DNA of 64,000 bases from Brevipalpus yothersi. Taxonomy: Eukaryota; Arthropoda; Arachnida; Trombidiformes; Tenuipalpidae. Below are positions 26,281-36,855 of the stretch, in pieces. How positions within the stretch are numbered: the stretch's first letter is position 1; each line of letters opens with the position of its first letter. A model generated the notes under the pieces. That model saw only the letters and a program-made list of their open reading frames with translations. It made no database searches and was not told the DNA's origin. The stretch lies in NCBI GenBank assembly GCA_003956705.1, contig QZCP01000259.1, positions 1 through 64,000 of the forward strand, read 5' to 3'. The position numbers were made by a program, and so were the translations under genes.

Positions 26281-28096
26281 TTATTGAGACTGTGGTAAGC
26301 CACACATTTCACAATTAGTGGAATTGCTCGAGTTTTCGAAGGTACAATGAGTACATGGCCAAGTGATCCCGACATCTTCATCGGGATTCCTGGAGGGAGA
26401 AGATCCTCTTGCATTTTGACTTCCACCAGGGCTTGAGACACCCATAGATGAGGCTGTAATTAAAAGTGTGATTAATTGATCTGAAAATTTTCAGATTAAA
26501 AATATAGATTACCTAAACTCTGTGCTACCATGAGCTGTTCAACAGTAGCCCATTCTTCGTTTTTGGTCCACTCTAAGGCTAGCTGGCGATCTTTATTCCT
26601 AATTGCTGTGAGTAAGGGTTTAATTGAGCCTCTCAGAGGTAGGAGATCCATCATAGCTATGTAGAGTATAAAATGAAAATCTGAAGAAGCTTCCAAAAAT
26701 TCATTCTTGGAAAACTGTCTCAAATATTTGGACAAAGCGTCAAAGTCTTGTAAATGCCCTTGTATAGATCGATTCTCAACGGGGAAAGGTGTTTTATCTC
26801 GCAAAGGATTGAATGAGAAGCGAGGTTCAACTGGAGCTGATGCTGGTAGATCGATCAATAGATATTCTACGGGCAAAGTTTTAGCTACTTTCTTTATTTC
26901 GTTACCGAAACCATCTTTCTCTGTGTAAAAGACGTCAGGCACATATTGTTGCTTAGAAGTTTCGCGTACATAGGCGAGTTCAGGTGCATCTTTTGTGGGC
27001 AATAAACAGTTATCACGAACTAATGCCATACATTGATTTGATACTTGATAACCTTCCATATGAATTTGATTGTTCTTGTCACCGGTAACACAAACAGTAA
27101 CAAATTTGGAGCCAAAATAGCCATCTGGAGATAAACGGCATGGATTGGGATGAACATTTTGAAAATGTCCAGCTAAGCAGCACTCTTGAGCAGTCAAAAA
27201 GTGGCTTGCAGCTGAGCGTAAATATTTCACAGTTCCTTTTGAAACATCTTCTGGAATGAGATCAGTGAAAATCCAGCCTACACGCTGTAAACCCAAGTCG
27301 GCGGCAATCGAATTGACCACATCTGAATTTGGTTCTGGCCATTGGAGTTTCACAAAATCACGTCCAGATTCTTGTGGAGGCTCATAGATAGCTACCACAG
27401 TGGCTTTTATACCCAATGGTACATCTTTATGAGGTTCATAATAACCATAGAGAAAACCTATCCTCTGGTGTCCGGTAAGCCTCCAATAATTGAGAAAAAT
27501 TTCAACTATCGATGCATTCTCAAACACTACATTATCTACATGCCGGTAAGTCTATAACGAAAAGAAAAGGAATGCAAACAGTTAGATCAGATTGAAGTGT
27601 TCAAAAATGAATAATCATACATACTTGACGAGTTAAGGTGACTCCACTGGGTTGACATTTGGTGCAAATACCATTTGGCCATGGTAAATGTCCTTTACAT
27701 CCTTCTTTTATCTTACAACTAATGTTCTCAAGGGCAGCGAACTTTCCTCTGCGACAAAGAGAGTAAAAGTTAGAAGATTAGAAATTTTTTTCATCAGCAT
27801 TACATAAGAAACCTTAACTTTTTATGACCCCAATAATCATTGGAAACAATGAACACTTACTTATCAACACCACCAGTCATTTTACGAAGATACGAATGGA
27901 AAGACATGTGTTTAATGTTATGCTCTCGCATGTAAGCTTCATCATAAGGCTCTAATGGAGTACAGTGGACACACATCGCTTTGGGACCATGTCTACACAA
28001 TTTAGAATCTTTATTTCGTTCAATTTTACCACTTTCTTTCCACAATAAAGTGTCCACATCATCTTCATTCTGGGCAGCTTGTTTGAATGAAGTCAT
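26281..28096 (-). CDS. NPLOC4: NPL4, ubiquitin-binding cofactor of p97/VCP, lacking the N-terminal UBX-like domain
   Basis: Four exons (27861-28096, 27625-27748, 26513-27551, 26281-26453) give 523 residues. With UFD1, NPL4 recruits p97/VCP to ubiquitinated substrates, for example in ER-associated degradation. The zinc-binding NPL4 domain is present (LCRHGPKAMCVHC; GCKGHLPWPNGICTKC). It is followed by the MPN-like core (TYRHVDNVVFEN, GWIFTDLIPED, QVSNQCMALVRD, EYLLIDLPAS) and a C-terminal NZF finger (WPCTHCTFEN...NCEMCGLP) that binds ubiquitin. The start at ATG 28096 (AAAATG) is the only one in frame, with a stop one codon above the open stretch. Human NPL4 is 608 residues; the missing ~85 are the UBX-like domain that docks on p97. 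On the minus strand the stop codon lies inside an AATAAA hexamer, so the poly(A) signal overlaps the end of the frame. Confidence 0.95.
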
Positions 28097-29061
28097 TTTA
28101 CTCTCTCCCAATTTTTTCAACACTTACACTAGACAGACACACACACGATTAACGATACCACCACAGACACTGTTAATTGAAATTAATTGGAAATCCCCTC
28201 ATTTCATGATTATTACACACATAACCAAACACCAGACAAAAATAAAGGATAAAGTTGTGTTGTTTTTGTTTGATAAAATATTTTTCACTTACAATATATG
28301 CAATGTAATCATTGCTCAATGCAATTCATTTCTTCAGCTGAAATGTTTGTGTATATCAAAGAGTAGCGCCAATTTCGAAACTTTTTGCCATCATTTCAAC
28401 TTCGTTCTAACGTGTATAAATACATTATCAGTACGCACTGTGAATTCATTTTCCATTCTGGTGGGTCATGTTCTGGTGGAGATGAATTTTTAGTGATCAT
28501 TTGAGAAAATTTGAGAATTGAGTTGAGGATAAATTTTGATTAGGAAATGTAGCATGCTAATGTGATTTATGGAAGTTGATCAGCATGCACACATGTGATC
28601 AGAAAATTTCTTCCCAGAAGACATCACAATTGGAGGAAAAATCTGTACTGGTGGCAGATATGGAGATTAATATACGTTAATATATGTATCAGATGAATCT
28701 ATTCTCTGGTAGGGAGCATAATGGAGAGATGGTATGGGGCAGTTGGGAAAAGAGAGATGTCCCAGGCAATAATTCAATGCCGATCCTATTATTCGCTAAC
28801 ACTACTGTATATTTCTACTCATCAATGCTGGTTAGCATCTGAGCACCCAGAAACTTCTTCACGTTGCAAGGCAGAGTGCAAACTTAGTACTCACCTGGAC
28901 AAAAATATATCAAGTTGATGCAAGATAACTATTTAGGAAAATTGGTTGGATATTTTTTGCGAATTTTTTATTTCCTCATCTTTCCATGTAAACAATGATC
29001 ATCAGTCATCAGTCACTTACTGAAGGGAATCAAGACAGTTAAAAGTAAAAGATGATATCGC
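28097..29061. other. NPLOC4 5' flank
   Basis: No exon for the missing UBX-like domain was found. On the minus strand a donor (GTAAGT at 28292) and an acceptor (GTCTGTCTAG before 28128) could delimit a 5' UTR intron. If that intron is used, the leader would carry a 16-codon upstream frame (ATG 28312) that stops one base before the NPLOC4 ATG. Confidence 0.4.
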
Positions 29062-29910
29062 TTAGAACCAACTTCGAGATGAAGTTCTCATTAGATCATA
29101 ATGATCAGTCAAGAATTGCATAGTGGTTCTCAGAGACTCCACCGATGGGACAGCAGGGATCTGCCAGCCCATCTCGTAATAATTGTCGAATATATATTGA
29201 ACCAAAGGTTCAATATCGGGACTACCATCTTTATTGGATTCTTTGCCCAGAGTGATTCCTCCCTTAATCTCTTCCCAAAATTCATCTTTATGGACAACAA
29301 TATACTTGACCATTTTGTTCATATCAATCGGTCGAGGCATAGCAAAAGCTCGGGGATTACCTCCTCCTCCAAATTCGAGAGCCCATTGAAGAAGAGTGAG
29401 AACACCATATGGAGTAACGGTATCAGCATCATGAGCATTGAAGAAACGGCCCAACTTTTTGCCGATACTCTTCATTTTGGCATCAAAATTAATACCGATA
29501 GTTCCTGCGATCTCCTTATTGTTGTCCACCATTTGTCTCAATAATTCACATGATGTGTTTCCATCTTCTTTGTGTACGCACACATCATATCGAGGAAGGA
29601 CAAAGTCCACAAATCTTGCTCGTGAAGTAGAATCCATTTTCCTCAGATCTCCATCATCTTTCGGCAGAACCATCCAACTAAGAACTTTATAGAGCTTAGC
29701 TGTTCCTATTTGTTGAGATATTCAAGTTTAAAAGTAAAAATTCTGAATAGTATCAAATACGTAAGAAATGATTCAACAGTAATTGAATGAGAACTCACCT
29801 TGATGGTGTCTTTCTTCGATACTTTTAACAAGATTAGGATCCAAAGGCCCAGCAGCTTGGGCCAGTAGGAGGCTAAACTGAATGCAAATTAGAGACAACA
29901 ACATCTTCAT
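29062..29910 (-). CDS. Secreted protein of unknown family
   Basis: Two minus-strand exons: 29799-29910, with ATG 29910, and 29062-29705. The protein starts MKMLLSLICIQFSLLLAQA, a clear signal peptide with likely cleavage before AGPLDP, giving about 251 residues. The mature part has only two cysteines (YDVCVHKEDGNTSCELL), acidic and basic stretches, and motifs such as FFNAHDADTVTPYG and LQWALEFGGGGNPRAF. No transmembrane segment is visible after the signal. I do not recognise the family, so no function is given. The acceptor of exon 2 has two AGs six bases apart (TAG|GAACAG|CT); both keep the frame and differ by two residues (Gly-Thr). It lies between NPLOC4 and divergent PICK1. Confidence 0.8.
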
Positions 29911-30911
29911 GTCTGAAAGTGGAACTGATCAAGTGATAATCTGCTTTGATGAGCTTCTATGACTTCATAGTCTGGAAGTTTTCCTCATGAATATTTGATT
30001 GATAGCTCATACAAAGGAAGACTGGCTGGTTGGTACATATGAGGAGAGATTCCGAAGAAACTTTTGATAATTTTTTTCTTTCAGAATGCTTGAAATATCG
30101 AAGCAGCAGATTGCTGAACTTTCAGAGAACCAAGTATTTTGATTCACTTGTAAGAAAATGAATTCCAAGTAGGTGACAGAACGTAGTGGTTTATTGCCTA
30201 AGATGCTTTCCTTCTTTAAAATATTGACAAGCTGTAGGAGGCTTTTTTATTCATATTTATGAAACGATATAAAAATGTATTTCATGCCAGTCTTGTGGAA
30301 GACTTCAAAAACTTGACAGAATAGTAGGATGGAATTTTTCGCTCGAGTGGTGATCCATTGGATTCAAATTGAACCTAAAAATGACTAGAATGAACTTTTT
30401 TCTAAGCTTTTCTATTAATTCTATTAAAAATCTTAAGTTTTTCATATCTTTAGAGAATGAATGGAGAATAGCTTGATTTAGAGCTCCTAATAAATCTGAA
30501 AATCGATTCCAAAATTCACAATTAATTCATTGAAATTCATTATTACTAGTTCTTTCCTTGAAATACAATTGAATTTTTATTATATTCGCATCAAAAGATG
30601 CGAAGGAAACTTTGTTATGTGTTGAACATTAAAATGCAATTTTCTCTGCCAATTGAGTAATATTGAGTATTTCAGAAGTTAAATATATTCGTCAAGAAGA
30701 TCATCAAGTCATGCCTGCAAATCTTCATAGGGCTTTGAACTAGATGCAACTGTACCGATCGGTACACAACCGATCGATATGAAGACTGTTCAATACTGTA
30801 CCAGGGTGAGTTACGACTGTCATATCGAGCAACAGATTAATCTTTTTTGGGAATGCTGAAACACTAACATATTTCATCGAAAATTATATCAAGTAATTAA
30901 ATTATTCAATC
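29911..30911. other. Divergent promoter region between the secreted-protein gene and PICK1
   Basis: About 1 kb between two start codons facing away from each other. AT-rich; no gene and no strong core promoter motif that I can defend. A short palindromic stretch with repeated ACCGATCG lies near 30753-30778. Confidence 0.5.
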
Positions 30912-32211
30912 ATGAGTGATCGATTAACAGAAGAAGATGATTATTTATACGAAGAAGACAAGATGTAAGTCACAACTTGAAATCTAACAATTTTTGAGAC
31001 TTTTTTCCCCAGATTTTACACCAATTATGTCACCCAGTATACATCAAGAAGTGAATTAGTCTTATATGCTGGGGAAATTTAATCAAAAAATAAATTTAAT
31101 GAAAATTTCCACTAACTTATCAAGTATTTTGATCAATTATAGGGGGATGAAAGTCACCTCTGGGGTCATCAAGATTGCCAAAGATCCTAACAATTTAATA
31201 GGGATAAGTATCGGAGGCGGAGCACCGAATTGTCCTTGTCTGTATGTTGTACAGGTGAGATAACCGATTCTAGAATAGTTTCCAATATCAATCATGTACC
31301 ATTCAATATCTAAGAATTTTTTTTCATTTTTCAGGTATTTGATAACACACCAGCATCTAAAGATGGTTCCCTGGAATCTGGAGATGAAATAGTTGCAGTC
31401 AATGGTGTTTCAATGAAAGGGAAAACCAAAGTTGAAGTAGCTAAGATGATACAATCGGTTCCAGGTGATGTAATGATTAATTATAATAAGCTCCATGCTG
31501 ATCCTAAGCAAGGAAAATCACTGGACATTGTATTGAAAAAAGTCAAACATAGAATGGTGGACAATATGAGCTCAGCAACCGCCGATGCTTTGGGCTTGAG
31601 TCGAGCTATTCTTTGTAATGGTAAGAAAGAGGTGTCAATTGGAAGAAAAAAATTTTTACCACTTAAGATTTGAGAATTAACTCAACTTCTTTGTCAGATA
31701 ATTTACTTAAAAAATTGGAAGAGTTAGAGGACATGGAGCTTATGTACAAAGGCATCATAGATCACACAAGGAATCTATTGAGAAGCCAACTAGATCTATG
31801 TCACGTTTACAAAGGTGAGAGTCGAACGTAGAATCATATTCGTGATGAGGTGAATCATTCTTAATTCCAATTGTTCTAGCCATGGGCGATGTTTTCTCTG
31901 AGATTGGAGTGAGGGAAACTAACTCGATGGCGAGCGAGGCTTTTAGCAAGTTCGGAGAAACACATCGATCGATGGAGAGACAGACTATCGATATGTTGAG
32001 AAGTTTGAAGCCGGTAAGATCAGTCAATCTGATTAATTATGAAGCAAGATTATCAGAATAATAATTTTTTCTCTTCTCTAGATCTTGCACGATTTGAACA
32101 CCTTTCTATACAAAGCTGTTCCAGATACCAAATTAACCATAAGGAAATATGCAGATATCAAATTTGAATATCTGGTAAGAATTAGATCAAGTGTACAAAT
32201 GATTTCTCGAT

Positions 32212-32265
<54 letters not shown>

Positions 32266-32998
32266 NNNNNNNNNNNNNNNNNNNNNNNNNNNNNNNNNNN
32301 NNNNNNNNNNNNNNNNNNNNNNNNNNNNNNNNNNNNNNNNNNNNNNNNNNNNNNNNNNNNNNNNNNNNNNNNNNNNNNNNNNNNNNNNNNNNNNNNNNNN
32401 NNNNNNNNNNNNNNNNNNNNNNNNNNNNNNNNNNNNNNNNNNNNNNNNNNNNNNNNNNNNNNNNNNNNNNNNNNNNNNNNNNNNNNNNNNNNNNNNNNNN
32501 NNGTAGTCATACTGTTTAAAAGTAAAAGAAATGGATGATGAAGAATGCACATATCAAGCCTTGCAAGAGCCTTTATATCGTGTCGAGACTGGTAATTATG
32601 AGTACCGTTTGATTCTGAGATGTAGACAAGATGCTCGAAAAAAGTTTGGCCGTCTAAGATCTGATCTTCTAGAGAAATTGGAGCTTCTTGATCAAAAGCA
32701 TGTACAAGACATTGTGTCACAACTTCAACGGATGATGTCAGCTTTCGAAAAACTTCATGTTGAAAGTCATTCGCTGGTGAAAAGTAATTTCATTTCACCA
32801 ATTGAATTGGATCTATCACAAGGTTGCACATTCACCTATCAAGATTCGATTGTCAACATGAGCCATGATGATGAAGAGGAAAAATGTGAGCAAGCTGAAG
32901 AAGCTATTCCATCATTACTGAAGGATCTTGAGCTTGAAGATCCTTCACCTAACAGCAAAAGAAATAGTTCAGATTTAGACCTATTGAATCTGAATTGA
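30912..32998 (+). CDS. PICK1: PICK1, PDZ and BAR domain trafficking adaptor
   Basis: Seven exons (30912-30964, 31143-31254, 31335-31620, 31698-31814, 31880-32013, 32082-32174, 32507-32998) give 428 residues; human PICK1 has 415. PICK1 is a peripheral membrane adaptor that binds C-terminal peptides of receptors and kinases such as PKC and AMPA receptors, and curves membranes. The PDZ domain (~residues 20-105) has the ligand loop IGISIGGG and the segment GDEIVAVNG. The linker is typical (PKQGKSLDIVLKKVKHR, SSATADALGLSRAILCN). The BAR/AH domain (~145-360) includes GDVFSEIGVRE, IPDT-like VPDTKLTIRKY, SYCLKVKEMDDEE and ELLDQKHVQDIV. The acidic C-terminal tail ends in LLNLN. The assembly gap lies wholly inside intron 6, so the reading frame is complete. 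Confidence 0.97.
32217..32265 (+). repeat. (CT)n tract in PICK1 intron 6, abutting the gap
   Basis: CT run starting 42 bases after the donor and running into the Ns; its true length is unknown. Confidence 0.95.
32266..32502. other. Assembly gap of 237 N
   Basis: Unknown bases between a CT microsatellite and GTAG, where the AG at 32505-32506 is the acceptor of the last PICK1 exon. The dinucleotide tract probably caused the gap. Confidence 0.98.
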
Positions 32999-33526
32999 TT
33001 GTTTGACAATTGTGTCTTCATTACAAGACAAGGTATTGTACTGTAATCATTTATGGAGTGAAATATCATTTACCTTACGAGTACTGTGCGATTAATTTTC
33101 CAGTTCAAGAAAAAGAATAAGAACGGCCATGAGTCATTGAAACTCAATCATAAATTTGAGGAAAAGTTTTATCTTTGGATAATGTATCAAAAATCATGTG
33201 TGAATAAACAGCAATTACTCTATAATGATGAGAAGAATGAAATTTTTCAAACACTCACTTCTATTTTTGTGAATTACAACTAGAATCGCAAAGGTTGAAT
33301 ACTAATGTATGGTCAATATCGATGAAGCCATGGATTGATCTATCACTTGAATCTTAAAGCCAATCAATATGGGCATCTTATGGTGAGCGATACACCAATA
33401 TATTTATATGTTCGTGACTTGGGAGAAAAGAGAGATTGTTTTGTGGAGCTTGGCTGCTGTTTTTAACAGTAGTATTAGTAGAAAACAAGACTAGACAATT
33501 GCTACAAGAGCTTTGCTCTCTCTTTC
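32999..33526. other. Convergent 3' region between PICK1 and the p24 gene
   Basis: About 530 bases with no further gene; a frame at 33086-33283 has no family resemblance. Confidence 0.5.
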
Positions 33527-34417
33527 TCACATAAATTTAAATATTTTTCTCAAATATCCTTTCTCTTCAAAAAGACTGCGAATCACAAAAATTTGTCCCA
33601 GACCGACAAGAATCATGAGAATTGTTGATATTAGACTGAATCGTCCAATATAATCTGAATTTTTTTCAGCCAAAATACGATCACGAGTTTCAATGGCTCT
33701 CTTCTCATCTTGATTATGGACAACTTTGTTCAAAGCATCTCGAACTCGATTAATAGTGACCTGTGTTAAAATAAGAAAAATCAGATAATGTTAGGAGATG
33801 AAATGAATCACATTATACTCAATCACAATTACCTTGATTGATTCGATAGTGTCCAGGTATTGTACTTCAGGTGGAAATGTCATTTTATCCACAAAACCCC
33901 ATCGATCATCATCTTCATTGGAGTACAGATACACTTCCACATTAATCAATTTGGTTGATGAAAATTGATTATCAAAACACAATGAATAGACACCATCCTG
34001 GGTAACTTGTATCATATGGCTACCTTCCTGTTTACCATACTCATGTATGGGCACAGCTCCGTGAGGATCTTTAATAAAAAAATCAATCAATAAATCACTG
34101 GCACTATTAGGTGAGAACATCCATTGGAATTGTGAGCTTGTCTCGATGACTTGATAATTAATTTCCAATGTATGATCTTTCTTGGCCTCCTGATAAAAGC
34201 AATCCTGCTTCTTGGGTGGTATAGCGACACGAAATTCCATATCTTCCATTTCACCGGTAATCGGATTAATATTGGCCATACCACCGATCATATCACTTGG
34301 TGGTGTAACAGAATCCACACTCAAAATTGCGATAATAAATAGTATCAACAAACCAAGACACCAGCAACATTTGAATCGAATCATTTTTGTCCACACATCA
34401 ACACAATTGGCCATCAT
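33527..34417 (-). CDS. TMED5: p24 family cargo receptor, gamma type (TMED1/TMED5-like)
   Basis: Two minus-strand exons, 33833-34417 and 33527-33760, give 272 residues. p24 proteins are type I membrane proteins cycling between ER and Golgi in COPI/COPII vesicles and help select GPI-anchored and other cargo. Visible parts are a hydrophobic signal (CLGLLILFIIAILSV), then a GOLD domain with the two disulfide cysteines (KKQDCFYQEA; GVYSLCFDNQFS), a linker helix (NRVRDALNKVVHNQDEKRAI) and one membrane span (FSLISTILMILVGLGQIFVI). The short tail begins RSLFEEK, close to the KSLFEDK of TMED1/5, and ends LRKIFKFM in place of a simple KK pair. The first of three Met codons was taken as start; starting later at MIRFKCC would give a more typical signal peptide. 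Assignment to TMED5 over TMED1 is not secure. Confidence 0.9.
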
Positions 34418-34924
34418 CACACTTTTACCACTTCATTTGATTAGCCTCCCAATCAGTAATCTTCAATCTGTAATACACGATGAGTTGATGTTGAATGTTG
34501 TAAATTAATTCCAACACACTTAATCCAATCAAATGTATATGTCCACGATGATTCAACACATTTAACACTGTGTGTGTGTGTATGTATTATGATACGCTTT
34601 TTTCGTGATGTCGCGCGTCACATGTTGATTGGGCCTGTAAACGGTAAAAGTAAAGATTTGAAAAACACTTTTTTTCTTAGATAAATACACGAGGTTCACA
34701 TATGATGATGAAAAGTTTTATTGTAATAATTTTGTAAACATAATTAATTTAAGTTTGATTGTATGTGTAATTTGTGTTATTGGTGTGTTTTATTTCTCTT
34801 GACTATTAACTGTAGGGTGTTTGCATAGGTGTTTGGTGAAATTGTGATAATTATTTTTTGGAGTTGCAAAATACAATTGGTTTTATTGGACATTTGAGAG
34901 AGAGTAAAGTTTGATTATAACTCG
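34418..34924. promoter_or_regulatory. Divergent intergenic region between the p24 gene and STMP1
   Basis: 507 bases between head-to-head start codons, AT-rich, with a short (TG)n near 34570. Likely a shared bidirectional promoter; no specific element is identifiable. Confidence 0.5.
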
Positions 34925-35080
34925 ATGATTGGCCGATTTCTTTTTGGTTTCTTGACTGGCTCATATTTTGGTATTTATTTGGCTCAAAATTATGAGGTAC
35001 CCAAAGTGGATGAGCCACGTGAATTATGGGCCAAAATACAAAATTATATGGATCAGCATAGAAAGAAGAAAGATGATTAG
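34925..35080 (+). CDS. STMP1: Short transmembrane mitochondrial protein 1 (51 residues)
   Basis: A single-exon frame from ATG 34925 to TAG 35080. It begins MIGRFLFGFLTGSYFGIYLA, continues QNYEVPKVDEPRELWAKI and ends with a basic/acidic tail HRKKKDD. The vertebrate microprotein STMP1 (C7orf73, 47 residues) has the same plan: an N-terminal membrane helix with LLGF-x3-G, then GMYLAQNYDIP, then a charged helix ending in Lys-rich residues. The match through YLAQNY-(E/D)-(V/I)-P is decisive. STMP1 is a single-pass inner mitochondrial membrane protein linked to respiratory complexes and mitochondrial dynamics. The gene is easy to miss because it falls below common length cut-offs. It lies 159 bases upstream of the TSEN54 ATG on the same strand. 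Confidence 0.9.
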   Translation: MIGRFLFGFLTGSYFGIYLAQNYEVPKVDEPRELWAKIQNYMDQHRKKKDD

Positions 35081-35107
35081 ATGAATGTTTTTTGTTTCAT
35101 CGTTTCA

Positions 35108-35131
35108 CGAAGATGTTCAAATTCATCTTCG
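35108..35131 (+). other. Hairpin between STMP1 and TSEN54
   Basis: CGAAGATG-TTCAAATT-CATCTTCG is an exact 8-bp inverted repeat with an 8-base loop, 27 bases after the STMP1 stop codon. It may be incidental or part of a shared transcript. Confidence 0.5.
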
Positions 35132-35239
35132 ACTGATGGAGCATCGTGATGATGGTTTGTTTGATTCGCTAAGCTTTATTCATCCATCACATTCAATTTA
35201 GATAGTATGTAAATATATGTAATTCATTTGAACATCATC

Positions 35240-36855
35240 ATGAACATCTCTGAATCATCTGTTCTACCCCCATCATCCGCATCTGTATCATTATCTAGGT
35301 AAACACGATCACGTTCTTGACTTTTATGCAAAATTTTGTTGCTTAATGATGATTGCTATCGTTATTTGTTTCTCTTGTTTACAGTGGCTCATCGGAATCT
35401 GTTTCAAGGATCACAAATACTGATGAGAGTAGAATAGATGGATATTCATCACCACCAGATAGCAGATCAGAAATGAATCCTAAAACAAGAGAATCCATCA
35501 AAAATATTCCATCAACATCCTTCCCAACTCCCGCTCCATTGTTAAGGTAATTCTGAAATGAATAAGTAAATAATTGTTTTTCACTGTAAACTAAGCTAAT
35601 TTTTATTGCTTACTGTTTTCGCAATAGTGGTAGTGAACTACTGAAATTAGCTGAAGATTGGAAAGAAATGGGTAAACGAAAGAAGAAAAGAAAATTATCA
35701 CCTTTAGAGAATAAATTGAAAATACTCCCTAAAAATCAAGCAGAAATTACGGAATTGCGAGAAAAATATGAACAAGAGCTGAAATCAAAATTCAGATTGC
35801 TTGATATGGATAGATCTCGAATGTCTTGCGATTTAGGCTTGGCTCATTGGTCTAGTGAACGGAGAACCTCAATTTTAATTTCACCCAAAAAGATTCCCTC
35901 CTGGATGGGCTCAAGAATAAAAGGTGAAATCTTACTCACCCCTGAGGAAACTCTTTTCGCGATGGAAAATGAAATGATTATCGTTGAATATCAGAATCTT
36001 CCCCTCAACTTTCAAGCTGCCTATCGTCTATTATTGCAAGATGAAAAATCATTGAAAAACTATCGCATCTTTTCCCATTTCGCTCGATTAGGATATCGAG
36101 TACGTCCATTCACAGAAAAATCTATACTTCTCAACATCAAGCGACAACAATTCCATGAGATGGTTAAACTTCCTACCGATTCATCCCCAACTCACACAGT
36201 AGAGCAACCTGAGACATTCGTAACCAGCTCAATACATTCAACTGATTTCTCACCTTGCCTTGATCTCAAAGTAAAGCGCCTTAGACGAGAGATGTTCCTG
36301 TCCGGTACATGCTTCAATAAACCATCCAATTGGAAAGAATGGGAACGTGATCGGTTGAACATTACCGATTCAAGTTCAATTAGCAATCCCTCTGCTCTTG
36401 TTGTGAATATCGAAGATCTCGAACAGATAGATGATGATGCTCTCAGGACCTGCAAGTTACCTGATGCTCCTTTAAGATCAGATGATTTGATGCCTCTTTT
36501 GAATCAAGTCAAGATGAAAAGTATTACCGAAGTCCAGGATATCCTGAGAAGAAATGGTCCGAAGGATAGGTTACTTTCAAAATCCCATTATTCCTCTGGT
36601 ATTGATCTGGTTTATGAAATTTTTCTCCCCGAAGTGAAGGGAATTTCTAATGCTAGTCCAGATTTTTTAATCTCCATCTGTGATTCAGAGAATTTTTTTC
36701 CTTTTGGGGCTAATCTCTTCCAAGTTTCACCAGACGAACCAACAATCCTTTTCGCAGTATTCAACCAATTGGACTTTAACATCTACACTTCTCGTAGCTT
36801 TGAATGTTGGGATGAAATACCTCGACTTTGGGATTCTTCTCTGAAACATCAATAA
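35240..36855 (+). CDS. TSEN54: tRNA-splicing endonuclease subunit Sen54
   Basis: Three exons (35240-35298, 35385-35546, 35628-36855) give 482 residues; human TSEN54 has 526. It is a structural, non-catalytic subunit of the nuclear TSEN complex that removes introns from pre-tRNAs. The N-terminus is Ser/Pro-rich. The conserved Sen54 N-domain follows: LAEDWKEMGKRKKKRK, the helix with LREKYEQELKSKFRLLDMDR, then LILTPEE-like GEILLTPEETLFAMENEM. Next comes YFKIYSHFARLGYRV-type KNYRIFSHFARLGYRVRPFT. The last ~100 residues (GIDLVYEIFLPE ... PTILFAVFNQLDFNIYTSRSF) correspond to the C-terminal nuclease-like domain without catalytic residues. An AATAAA lies about 90 bases after the stop. It is convergent with OGDH. 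Confidence 0.93.

Noticed and set aside
28293..28312. Short minus-strand exon beginning MITLHI as the first strand of the NPL4 UBX-like domain
   Set aside because: It has a good donor, but joining to the next acceptor stops after 16 codons and the rest of the domain is not found nearby.
32085..32519. Frames spanning the N gap
   Set aside because: They consist of unknown bases plus CT repeat; the gap is intronic in PICK1.
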